From: Brevundimonas subvibrioides ATCC 15264
GTDB taxonomy: Bacteria; Pseudomonadota; Alphaproteobacteria; Caulobacterales; Caulobacteraceae
Assembly: GCF_000144605.1 (NCBI RefSeq)
Contig: NC_014375.1
Span: forward strand, 1,984,001 to 2,048,000
Direction: 5' to 3'
DNA: 64,000 nucleotides
In this document: positions 34,801 through 42,776 of the stretch, one piece after another
How the letters are laid out: each line of letters opens with the position of its first letter
Numbering within the stretch: position 1 is the stretch's first letter
The notes under the pieces: model-generated
Told to the model about the DNA's origin: nothing
Databases searched by the model: none
What the model saw: the letters and a program-made list of their open reading frames with translations, nothing else
Position numbers and translations under genes: made by a program

Positions 34801-37754
34801 GCGTCCAGCGCTCCCGAGGGCCTCGCCCATTTGAGATTTTCGCCATCCATGGTGAACAGTCGCCACCACTCATCATCGGAGGCGACGCTGGAATCGCTGG
34901 GATGGATGCCGAGACGGACGAGGCGGGAGATCAACTGCGCCATGGGGGGGTCGGCGGCCGGCGTCGTCGCGAGATACGCGGTATCATCCGGATCCTGCGC
35001 GAGGGCCGTGAGCGGCTCGGTCTCGATCGCCAGCGACTCCTTCTGGGTCAAAATCGCCTTCAGCCGCGCAGCCTCGGTGTAGTCCATCTCGGCGGCGGCG
35101 GCACGCATGGCCTCTTCGACGGTCGCCCGGTCCTCCGCCCGATAGTCCGCGTCGATCCTCTCGCGCGTCAAGCGCACGATCACATCCCGGATCAGGGCCC
35201 TGAAGTGATCCGCCTCGAGTTCCACCGCGGCTCTCGCCGCGTCTTGCCGGCTGTCCGAGAAGACGATCGCCTTTGGCGAAACCGCCGGTCTCGGCGCGTG
35301 AAGTACCTCGAAAAGCTCGGTGGCGAGCAGCTGGGATGTCTTCGCGAAACCCGTGCGGAAATTGCGCAGCGGAGAGGATCGCCCCTGCGATCTGAGAACG
35401 TATGAGGTACCGCACGCCGGGCAGGCGGCGGGTGTCGCCGAGCCTCGATCACCAAACGCGCGATCGCGCGCGTCCTTGTGCGAGGCTTGGGTCGACCGAT
35501 TGAAGACGAGCCCTCGGACCACGTCCTCGTTCAGGCGATCGCGCCATATTCGCGCGCCAAACGGATCGAGATAGGCCTCGTCCCACCTGGGCCGGCTGGC
35601 GTCCCGGCCGCTCATAGTCTCTGGAGTCTCCGCGCCCGCCCGGCTTGTCGGCCAGAATATCGCGTACTCTTGGTGGCTGAGATCCTCGAACTCCGTGCCG
35701 GACGCGCCGAACGGAAGCGCCTCAAGGTTGGCCGAGGACGGGAGCAAGTCTATCGCTCCACCCGCCCCGTTGGCCGAACGCATGCCCCCCACGAAGAGCT
35801 CGCCGCAGGCCTCACAGTACAGGGTCTCGATCAGGCGCCGGGGCGGCCCGTCCGTGCCCGTTCGAGCCAGACCCGACCCCCGTTCGATCGACAGGGATGA
35901 ATAGGCGACCTCGCCATCCTCGCCCCGGGAAATCGTCGCGAACAAACCCTCCAGCGCCCGGAAAAAGAAATGCACGCGGAACGAAGGCGTGGTGGCCGAG
36001 ACCCTAGCCTTCCGGCCGGGTTCGGACGCGAGCACATCGCCCAGCGCGCGAGCTATCAACAGCCCGCGAAGCGGGCGTAGATCGGGACCGCCAAATATTC
36101 GAACCGCGAGTTCGCTGGCCGCGCGCGCCCTGAGACCGTCTTCCCTCCGGCAAGCGGATAACAGGACAGCGGCTGCCGCTTCCGCCAGATCGCGTGCGCG
36201 CTGATCAAGTTCAGGCGCGGCGCCGCCCACGGCGGCGAGAGCCCGGGTAATGCCGCTGTCGAGCGCGTCGAGGCTCGGTGCTCGAAGAACCGCCGCCGCC
36301 TCCCCGCACGCGTCCGCCAGCAAACCCGAAAATGGCGCGGGATCGAGGATCGCCGACCGCTCGACACCGGCCTCAGGTTCGCCAGGCACCACGCAGTTGG
36401 ACCAGAAGGCTGGTCCTTCCGCGCCAACGCCGGCGGCCGAGAATGTGCCGTTCTCGCCGAAGAAGTCCCAGAGATACTTGAGCGATGCCTCGCCGCCGAC
36501 GCCATCGATCGGAAGCGAGGCGCTGGAGGCGAGGATCCGCAGCTTGTGGCGGTGGGCGGGATCATCAAGCCCAAGCCTGTTTATGAGCATTCTCAGAAGT
36601 CCGGCGACCTCCGAGCCCGACGAGCCGCGAACGAGATGCAGTTCATCAATGACAAGGTAGAAGTAGGCGTCGTCGTTCGCCCGCAGCCAGGACCTAGTCT
36701 GCTCGAGGATGGGTTCCTCGACCTCCCGTGCCATCATCGCGTTCAGCATCGATGAGTTGGTCACCAGGACGTCGGGGGGCGTCGCTTGGATGTCCCAGCG
36801 GGTGTTGAGTTCCGCTCCATCGATCGCCGGGAAGAGAAAACGCGTTTCCTCCTCCACATCGCGACCCAACTTCGCCGCCTGCTCGCGATCGTAGGTTTCG
36901 GCCAATGCCTGGCCCTCGGCGATCGCCCTAAGATGTTCGCGGTTTCTCTTTAGACGCCGCTGCCGGGCACGCTGCTCCGAGGTGTCACCCGCCCGATACG
37001 GATGGCGATTGAAGCCGGTGCTCGGAGTTTGGCTGTTGTAGCGGCCAAAATAGATGAGGTTTCCATTGAACCGGTCCCGGCAGGTTTGCCGCGCCTCCTT
37101 GGAATCCAGTGTCTTGCGCAGACGGGTAAGCTGGTCCTCGACCAAGGCGTTCATCGGATAGAGAATGAGCGCGCGGACCGCCTTGGGGCGATGCGGGCTC
37201 TCGGCGCGGCGCGCGGGTCGGAAATCCGCGCTGTCGGACTCCCACCAATCCTCGGCCCCAAGGGGAGCGGATGGCGCGGGCCAGCCAACGGCCTCGCTTG
37301 AGATCTGCGCCAGGATGGGGAGGAGAAAGCTCTCGGTCTTGCCCGACCCGGTGCCAGAGGTAACGATGCCTGGCGTTCCGGGCCGAAGGCCACGCTCGAG
37401 CATCCGTGCCTGGTGTTCATAGGGAGCGAAGGCCGGCCGGCGTCGCCAAGGCTTTCCGCTCACATCCTCACCCTCGAAAAGCCCGGATCCGGCCAGCTCC
37501 GTGAAGGCGATGCGTGCCTCGCGGGACAAGGGGTCTAGCGCGCCGGGGGCCTCGATCAGGTCCTCCAGCCGTTGCGGCGACGAGCGATACCGGAGCACGG
37601 GCTCGATCATCGCCTCGGCGCACATGCGTCCGGCGGTCGAAAGGAGCTCGCGGCGCGCGTCAGCGACAGCCGGTGAGCGAATCTTAAATGCCGTATCGAG
37701 GTAGGCGACAAAGAAGTCGCGCATGCGCTCGAACGCCCCGATCGGATCGTACAT
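31890..37754 (-). CDS. druE: Giant DEAD/DEAH helicase with MZB/DUF1998 domain, DruE-like
   Basis: A 1,954-aa superfamily-2 helicase-like protein. Walker A TSGTGSGKTESFLLPIL lies near residue 134, motif II DELH near 369 (LVIDELHLVRGSSGSEVAGL), the second RecA domain has TTTMEVGIDIGPLQAVYQAN and motif VI QQRVGRAGRRGQ lies near 1260. Several zinc-ribbon cysteine pairs occur (CEACGELF, CPACGTSY, CTRCDRAH with CTRCG, CDGCGGWT with CVACG). The C-terminal MZB/DUF1998 cluster CDQACYECLQRYGNRSYHG is near 1810. Size and fusion match DruE of Druantia. ATG 37754 overlaps the preceding stop by one base (TGATG). A longer ORF start at 37859 lies inside the preceding gene and is not protein-like. Confidence 0.85.
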   Translation of the reverse strand: MYDPIGAFERMRDFFVAYLDTAFKIRSPAVADARRELLSTAGRMCAEAMIEPVLRYRSSPQRLEDLIEAPGALDPLSREARIAFTELAGSGLFEGEDVSGKPWRRRPAFAPYEHQARMLERGLRPGTPGIVTSGTGSGKTESFLLPILAQISSEAVGWPAPSAPLGAEDWWESDSADFRPARRAESPHRPKAVRALILYPMNALVEDQLTRLRKTLDSKEARQTCRDRFNGNLIYFGRYNSQTPSTGFNRHPYRAGDTSEQRARQRRLKRNREHLRAIAEGQALAETYDREQAAKLGRDVEEETRFLFPAIDGAELNTRWDIQATPPDVLVTNSSMLNAMMAREVEEPILEQTRSWLRANDDAYFYLVIDELHLVRGSSGSEVAGLLRMLINRLGLDDPAHRHKLRILASSASLPIDGVGGEASLKYLWDFFGENGTFSAAGVGAEGPAFWSNCVVPGEPEAGVERSAILDPAPFSGLLADACGEAAAVLRAPSLDALDSGITRALAAVGGAAPELDQRARDLAEAAAAVLLSACRREDGLRARAASELAVRIFGGPDLRPLRGLLIARALGDVLASEPGRKARVSATTPSFRVHFFFRALEGLFATISRGEDGEVAYSSLSIERGSGLARTGTDGPPRRLIETLYCEACGELFVGGMRSANGAGGAIDLLPSSANLEALPFGASGTEFEDLSHQEYAIFWPTSRAGAETPETMSGRDASRPRWDEAYLDPFGARIWRDRLNEDVVRGLVFNRSTQASHKDARDRAFGDRGSATPAACPACGTSYVLRSQGRSSPLRNFRTGFAKTSQLLATELFEVLHAPRPAVSPKAIVFSDSRQDAARAAVELEADHFRALIRDVIVRLTRERIDADYRAEDRATVEEAMRAAAAEMDYTEAARLKAILTQKESLAIETEPLTALAQDPDDTAYLATTPAADPPMAQLISRLVRLGIHPSDSSVASDDEWWRLFTMDGENLKWARPSGALDANAIQGKRREIAEEQREALHDTLFNKTYFSFEEAGLGYPTFFTRGEYSAERDELDALLRVLADTYRVDGSRFVDVSQIKQWSSAADVPVGNRVRRFCEAASPGNGDQYLNTALDRLRQADLGHNGGVVRLFSLGVRLARADTPFWRCTRCDRAHLHRGAQVCTRCGDPLPATAAGVAKDLWRHNFLAHRVDRAGTGAEEPFRLRSEELTGQTRNGAERLRRFRGILVEEGAGQAARLPKLGKEIDLLSVTTTMEVGIDIGPLQAVYQANMPPQRFNYQQRVGRAGRRGQAFSIVVTVCRSRSHDLHYFRHPERITGDAPPPPFLAAGYEDIPLRVVRKAWLQAAFKYLRLKHQGRYRGYDVQPPDIHGEFVLVADYKDNASPWRDELRDALGATVAARDAAVVLVAGDLPPALIAKMEDALEVNVLMAAISDVIAREGRWDIGVAHALAEGGLLPMYGMPTRVRPLYLGLHSSGPDDLDWDTTDRDSDLAIYEFSPGASLVRDKRVHTAVGLTSSLPKPQKRGAWVMPGQDQRSAHDDEWWMARCDGCGGWTRADQPDDMTCVACGAAIVRDAFKHCISPAAYRTDFKPKRTGEEELRIVRSRIVCAEASDVRPVRAEGSNLAVSLERTAKIVRLNPGYDPNPLQSAGFSFEQGRQRAAPKPSAWMTFSNQALETEYASTLRSPDWTPDAEPVSGWLASRKTTDSLFLTPAVMHPLLDISRVAGADERVAVRAAALTSCFLLVDRAALELDVDPGEFDILPPRLYQPDGVKRPMLQIADTLVNGSGLSRRLAQTPERPWAIDLLSSIVGDGASWPLGEFMTTAHRQSCDQACYECLQRYGNRSYHGLLDWRLGLSFARALVDPGYTAGAEGDFSAPELVDWRSMADDALERVARGTSDLEVISSGPLPALRLRRTGGDAVIAIHHPLWRVEGVISPLIDQMHRLHPGPVRLIDSFELARRPFQKIAGLSF

Positions 37755-39823
37755 CAGCTTTCCCCAGCGCCGCCGTGACGCAAGCGGCTCGCGGATTTCA
37801 GAAGAAGGTTGGCAAGCGATCCATCGGTTGGCGCGAGCGCGCCTCGCCCCTTGCAGCATCGCAGGAAGTCCGAGAGTTCACCGGCGATCGACTTGGCGTC
37901 GTCGGCCTTGAACGTCACGCTCAGGGACGACTCCAGCGCGGAGACTCTCGCGGTCCAGCTCGTCGACGTGGCGGGCCCATTCATGATTTCAGGTATCAGT
38001 GTGAGTGGAGAGGGCGGACGCGACGGGCTCGTGTCGATCACTTCGCAGTCGTCGAAGACCAATGGGAAGAGCTCCCCCGCCCGCAGCTGGGTGAGGTTCA
38101 TTTGGCTGGCGTCCGCCTCGACGACGGCGATGAACAATAGGTTGGGCGGAAAGCCGTACCGCTGCGGCTGTCGCTGGGATCGCGCCAGTTCGGGCAGCCA
38201 GAATCCGGCGGAGGCGGGATCAAGGTCATCGAGAAGCACGACGACCGGATCTGGTCGGGATCGCGCGCGCTCGAACGCCTCCTGAAGCGGCGCCTTGTCT
38301 CCCCGCGCCCCTCGCGGGGTCAGATCGGTGATCGAAAGCAGCGTGGGATCGGTCATGACGGACAACGGCATTTCGCCTCCGGCGACGGCGAGCCAGGCCT
38401 CGGCGAACTCGCGGGCGAACGGCCCGATGAGCACTGGCAGTTCCCGGGCCCTGAGGGCGGCGTCGATTATCAGGAGCCGCGGGTGGCCAGGGTTGATGGC
38501 CGGCCCCGCCGCGAACAGCAACGGGCCAAGGTCGGCGGCGGAGATCGGACGAGCGGCGGGGAGCGCTATCGTGGGTTCCGGCGAACGCTGGTCCACATTG
38601 GACGCAATGGGCGCCTCGGACTCCCTGCTCATTCCTCCCACGACGAAACCCGAGACCCCGATCCAGTCGGCGAGGAGGCGCGCGGGTTCCGACGCGGCCC
38701 TTTGAATGACGGCGTCAACTTGCGCCTCCAGCGCGCCGACATTGTCGGCTCGAGCGGACCTGAGGAGATCCGCTTCAGCTCCCAGCTCCTCGATTTCGGC
38801 TCGGAGTGCCTCGCGTCGAGCCTTGGCCCCTTCAATCTCCTCCTGCAGCGAAGCCTGTTCGACCCGCAGCCGGTCCCGGGCCGCGCCTTCCAATTGCTCG
38901 ACAGCCGCCAAGGCCTCGCTCTCGAGCTCCGTGGTAATCGCTGCTCGCCGTCGGTCGATCTCGGTCCTGAAGGGTTCCTGCTCGACGATCAGTTCGAGGA
39001 TCGTGGCCGCCGCGCCCGTGATCGTTTCGGCGGATTCAGCCAGGTTCGTGGCCCGCGCCATCGCGACCTTGGCGTCGTCGGCGCGAAGCGCGGACACCCC
39101 CGGCATCTCGGGCGCGAGCGCCCGGAGGGCCTGGGCCGCCGCTTGGGCTTTCGGCCGCTGCGGACCGTGCGGGATCCAGCGCTTCAGGTCGGCCGCCAAT
39201 GTTTCCAAGAACAGCGTCGGCGGGAGCCAGTTGCGCGTCTCGCCGCTGGCGGGGTGGATGGGAGGAAGGACAAATTGACCGCCCGGCGCGGGGATGCCGC
39301 AAAGCTCTTCCGGCGTTCCGATCAGTACCTTGAGGTGCTTCAGGTTCAATGAGGGCGCGGGCCTGAAGCGCCCCTCCTCGTCACGCTCCAATTCGTTCAG
39401 CACGACCCACCGGTCGTTGAGCTCGGGAACCGCCGCGCCCGCCTTTCCAGCGGTCGCGCCGACGAACCCCTCTTCCGTCACCAGCTGGCGCAGCTGCTCG
39501 ATCTCCAAGGGTTCCATCCCGACGATCAGCTCGACGGCGGGCTTCGACTGGATGGCGCTGTAGACATCCTTGTCGACCGCCTCGCCGCGAGCGTTTGGCG
39601 CGACGCGGAAAATCCACAGAGAGCCGTTCGCCGCGTATCGCAAGTCCGCTTGGACCGTGAACACGAGACCTTCGTTCGGGAACCATGTCCGATCGACCAC
39701 GCCGTCCCAGCGACGACCCGTCTCCGAATAAAGCAGCGGCTTCAGGCGCGCGAAATTGTGCTGCGCGTAGTCGACCTGGCCGACGAAATGAAACCTGGTG
39801 TACTCCAACTTCGACTTGCTCAA
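37754..39823 (-). CDS. druF: DruF-like coiled-coil/degenerate ATPase protein of the Druantia operon
   Basis: A 689-aa protein. The N-terminal half is beta-rich and unrecognised (FHFVGQVDYAQHNFARLKPL). A long coiled coil follows at about residues 285-375 (EALRAEIEELGAEADLLRSA is one part). The C-terminal part is AAA-like, with a Walker-B-like VVVLLDDLDPASAGFW, but the P-loop position reads PVLIGPFAREFAEAWLAVAG without GxxxxGKT. It probably does not hydrolyse ATP by the usual mechanism. The start is TTG 39823, overlapping the upstream stop, with GGAGCCTCTCG before it. The name rests on gene order and size in Druantia type II; the assignment of F versus G is by position, not by domain. Confidence 0.6.
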   Translation of the reverse strand: MSKSKLEYTRFHFVGQVDYAQHNFARLKPLLYSETGRRWDGVVDRTWFPNEGLVFTVQADLRYAANGSLWIFRVAPNARGEAVDKDVYSAIQSKPAVELIVGMEPLEIEQLRQLVTEEGFVGATAGKAGAAVPELNDRWVVLNELERDEEGRFRPAPSLNLKHLKVLIGTPEELCGIPAPGGQFVLPPIHPASGETRNWLPPTLFLETLAADLKRWIPHGPQRPKAQAAAQALRALAPEMPGVSALRADDAKVAMARATNLAESAETITGAAATILELIVEQEPFRTEIDRRRAAITTELESEALAAVEQLEGAARDRLRVEQASLQEEIEGAKARREALRAEIEELGAEADLLRSARADNVGALEAQVDAVIQRAASEPARLLADWIGVSGFVVGGMSRESEAPIASNVDQRSPEPTIALPAARPISAADLGPLLFAAGPAINPGHPRLLIIDAALRARELPVLIGPFAREFAEAWLAVAGGEMPLSVMTDPTLLSITDLTPRGARGDKAPLQEAFERARSRPDPVVVLLDDLDPASAGFWLPELARSQRQPQRYGFPPNLLFIAVVEADASQMNLTQLRAGELFPLVFDDCEVIDTSPSRPPSPLTLIPEIMNGPATSTSWTARVSALESSLSVTFKADDAKSIAGELSDFLRCCKGRGALAPTDGSLANLLLKSASRLRHGGAGES

Positions 39824-42333
39824 CGAGAGGCTCCACGGTTGACGCGCGCCCAGCGCCAGATTGGCAGGACCTCCACGGATGACCCGCTCGCGAACGCCAT
39901 TCCAGGTCCCCGCCCGCGGCCCGCGGGGCGCGGGCGTTGGAAGCGGCTCGAATCAGGTCGGTCCATCCCCATGAACTCGCGTATCATGGCCTCGACGCAT
40001 GGCGTTGTTTTATAGGCGTATCCGCCATCGAACGGCCCAGGGGGCACGCCCGTGGCGAGCCTGAGCCAGCGCGCCACGGGTAATGGCAAGAATACACCGG
40101 GCACGTTCGCGGTCAGAAGTCCGTCCCGGATATCGAAAGGCGCGACGCCCGCGAGGCCACACGCGTCCAGGAGGGCCAGGTGGCGGTGAGTCCAGTATCG
40201 AGGCTCGCCCTCACTGGCCTGAACAAGCCAGACCGGCGGCGCGTCCTCCGCCTCCCTGCGGCAAAGGCTCAGCTGAATCCCTCGGTCGGCGAGGCGGGTG
40301 TCGGCCATGCGGACGAGTTGGCGCGCTCCGTGTGTCGAGCCGTCGGCGTTCGGCACGGCGTCACGCGGGCGAACGTGTCCGGCCAGGTCGGGTGAGATGT
40401 ATTCGCAGGTGACCCCCACCTCCGCCGCGAGCGCGAGGAGGGCCTCCCGGTCTCCCTCGACCGACAGGAGAGGCAATGACCAATCCCCGACGCCCGGGCC
40501 AATGGACACGCCCAGGCCAAGTCTGTCGGCGATGCCCTGAACGCGAGAAGCCAGAACCTCGTTGATCACACCGTCAAGACGTAGCCGGCAAACGTCCTGT
40601 TGGGGAACGAGGACGGCTCGGGCGGACCGCGCTATCGCGGCACCACCGCGCCAACCCCTCACGCGCAGGGGCTCTATCACGCCGGCTTCGAGAAGCGCGC
40701 GCAGTATGGACCACTTGCCAGCGGCGTCCGCCTTCGGAAGCGTGTCCACCAGTTCCAGCAGGCCAGAGAGCGGCATCACCCAAGGGCGGGCAGCCAAGTA
40801 TTCCACGAGGTCGAGCAGCCCCTGCTGCGGGCAGGCTGTCGCGGCGCTCTCATGGTCCTCGAAGCGGGTAGCAACGGCTTCCGCGCGAGTCGGCGCAAAC
40901 CCCGACGCTTCCTCGTCAATGAGAAATCGGTCCGGAAGCTCTTTGCCCAGCACCGGCGCGAGCGCCGACCGGCGTAGGGAAAGGGATCGCACGATGTCGC
41001 CGCAGGTGGCCTTGACGCTAACTTGGGCGTGTCCTTCGACCGGGACGGTTGGAGTAATCAACCATTCACGCGGCCCGCTCCGCTGGAGTTCCAATTGTTC
41101 CGCGACGGCGCCCGACAGCGTGACGCTCTCGACGGGCCCCGTCGTGAGCAGTCGAATGGGGAATGAGGGGCGTGACAACCGGCCGCCATCGATCCTCGGG
41201 ACGCCGGCGAACCGAACGTCGATCAGATCGTCGTCACTGACCGCATCCCGGACGGCGGTTCCAGCAACGAGATCGACGGCCGTGGTGAAGGCCCACCCCG
41301 GTGCTTCGCTAACCACGGCCCGATCCAGTTGAGCCAACAGGCTCGCGCTGTGTGTTTTCTCGCGGATGAGAGCGGCTTGGGCCTCACGACCGGCGGACCG
41401 GCCCCGGCCTACCCACGTCCATTGGCCCCAATCGATCTCCCGCAGAAGCACGGGAGATCCGTTGGTCAACAGGTGGCGGAGACCCGGCGGGGATGCCGCC
41501 TCAACCCGACTTAGCGTCGTCGGCTCCCCGTCCATGGCGATCAGCTGGTATTTTCCCCATTCGTCGCTGACGACCCGAAAGGCTTCCGGGACGTCGGTCG
41601 GACGCCAAGTCTCCACCACCATTCGCCAACCGCTCCAGAAACGGTGGTCGGTCAGCGCTCGCGCGCCCGACCGCCAAGCGATCTGAAAGTCGGTGAAGGT
41701 CTCCCGAAAGGTCGGTGAGTATCGGTCCACTCGTCCGCCGAGCCATCGCATCACCGCCACCGGGTGGTTGGGATCCGCGAGTCCGCCCTGCTCAAGGTCC
41801 CGCTTCAGGCGCCGACCATCCTGTCGGGATGGGAAGGTCAGCTCGATGGCGTGACCAATTTGCGTTCGGTGCCTAGGATCGGGGAGGACTAGCGGTCGTA
41901 GTCGACGATCCGGCGGCGCGGCCGCGCACGAACTTTCAAGTCTTCGCCACAACGTCGGAAGGGCGGCGCAATCCATGATGATTGCGTCCCAGCCCATCAT
42001 TTCCCGCAGACGTTCCCGGTAGTCGTTGGCCTCGGAACCGGCCGCCTCGCTGGCCGCGATGCAGCAAAGGATGAGGAACGCGGGCAGGCTCGCGCCTGGG
42101 CTGTCGACGCCACTGAACCACCGCACCATCTGCGGGCGAGCCGGAAACGCGGAGGTGAACATCGCGAGAGCGGCATCCTCGGCGACATCGACACCGGCAC
42201 GGGCGAGAGCCCGCGCGAGCAGCGCTCCGCCCGCGTCTATGGTCGAGACAGGCCTGCCCTCACCTTCCCGATCCCGAAAGATTTCCTCGACGAGCGCGTC
42301 GCTCCATCGAGAAAGCGTGATGTCTACGCCCAT
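39820..42333 (-). CDS. druG: DruG-like protein of the Druantia operon
   Basis: An 837-aa protein with no domain I recognise. It contains several hydrophobic but not membrane-like helices early (FLILCCIAASEAAGSEANDY), a beta-rich middle (VTLSGAVAEQLELQRSGPRE, GHAQVSVKATCGDIVRSLSL) and a C-terminal region with RYWTHRHLALLDACGLAG and VPGVFLPLPVARWLRLATGV. ATG 42333 is chosen; a GTG start at 42366 would add 11 residues. It is the first gene of the minus-strand operon and its stop overlaps the next start (TTGA). The name is given from its position beside the DruF- and DruE-like genes and the methyltransferase. Confidence 0.6.
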   Translation of the reverse strand: MGVDITLSRWSDALVEEIFRDREGEGRPVSTIDAGGALLARALARAGVDVAEDAALAMFTSAFPARPQMVRWFSGVDSPGASLPAFLILCCIAASEAAGSEANDYRERLREMMGWDAIIMDCAALPTLWRRLESSCAAAPPDRRLRPLVLPDPRHRTQIGHAIELTFPSRQDGRRLKRDLEQGGLADPNHPVAVMRWLGGRVDRYSPTFRETFTDFQIAWRSGARALTDHRFWSGWRMVVETWRPTDVPEAFRVVSDEWGKYQLIAMDGEPTTLSRVEAASPPGLRHLLTNGSPVLLREIDWGQWTWVGRGRSAGREAQAALIREKTHSASLLAQLDRAVVSEAPGWAFTTAVDLVAGTAVRDAVSDDDLIDVRFAGVPRIDGGRLSRPSFPIRLLTTGPVESVTLSGAVAEQLELQRSGPREWLITPTVPVEGHAQVSVKATCGDIVRSLSLRRSALAPVLGKELPDRFLIDEEASGFAPTRAEAVATRFEDHESAATACPQQGLLDLVEYLAARPWVMPLSGLLELVDTLPKADAAGKWSILRALLEAGVIEPLRVRGWRGGAAIARSARAVLVPQQDVCRLRLDGVINEVLASRVQGIADRLGLGVSIGPGVGDWSLPLLSVEGDREALLALAAEVGVTCEYISPDLAGHVRPRDAVPNADGSTHGARQLVRMADTRLADRGIQLSLCRREAEDAPPVWLVQASEGEPRYWTHRHLALLDACGLAGVAPFDIRDGLLTANVPGVFLPLPVARWLRLATGVPPGPFDGGYAYKTTPCVEAMIREFMGMDRPDSSRFQRPRPAGRGRGPGMAFASGSSVEVLPIWRWARVNRGASR

Positions 42334-42391
42334 ACTGGTCAGACCAACCCTACCGGCGATTGTCACCTCCGCTATCGCTCAGCTTATGATT

Positions 42392-42405
42392 AGTCCTCGA
42401 GGACT
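42392..42405. promoter_or_regulatory. Perfect 14-bp palindrome upstream of the Druantia operon
   Basis: AGTCCTCGAGGACT reads the same on both strands and lies about 60 bp upstream of the first gene, just after a TTGAAA that could serve as a -35 on the minus strand. It is a candidate operator for a regulator not identified here. No promoter -10 is convincing. Confidence 0.4.
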
Positions 42406-42701
42406 TTCAACCCACGTTTTCGTTGGTCCTCGGCAACCATGACACCCCTGGCGCCGCACGGCGCCAAGCCGCTCACGAGCCGCGATCGGGCTGCCCGTCA
42501 AATCGTGCACACGGCGCGGGCCCATCATTTTTCCCGGCCCACAGGGGCCATTCACTGCCGTCGTTGGTGACGAGAGCGTGTCGGACGGGCCGCGAACCGG
42601 ACGCCCAACGGATGGCGCCAGACCGGCTAGCGCGGTCGAGAACCGCGCAGTCGCGCCGAGCGGGGAAGATTTATCCAATTTCGGGAATATATGTTTCCCT
42701 C

Positions 42702-42730
42702 TTGACCGTTACTGGATAGCCGCCTAGTTA
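42702..42730 (+). promoter_or_regulatory. Promoter of the uncharacterised 472-aa gene
   Basis: TTGACC (42702-42707), a 17-base spacer and TAGTTA (42725-42730) form a good sigma-70-type promoter. Transcription would begin near 42737, so the ATG at 42738 would be leaderless, while ATG 42777 has a 40-base leader with GGAG seven bases before it. This favours 42777 as start. The stretch 42406-42701 shows no gene. Confidence 0.5.
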
Positions 42731-42776
42731 TCTCCGCATGGCGGAACGGTTTGTTCCCGGTTTATGGAGTTTGGAT

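Noticed and set aside
30187-42333. DISARM or BREX instead of Druantia
   Set aside because: No PLD-type DrmC, no separate DrmA and DrmB, no PglZ or BrxC; helicase and DUF1998 are one giant protein as in DruE.
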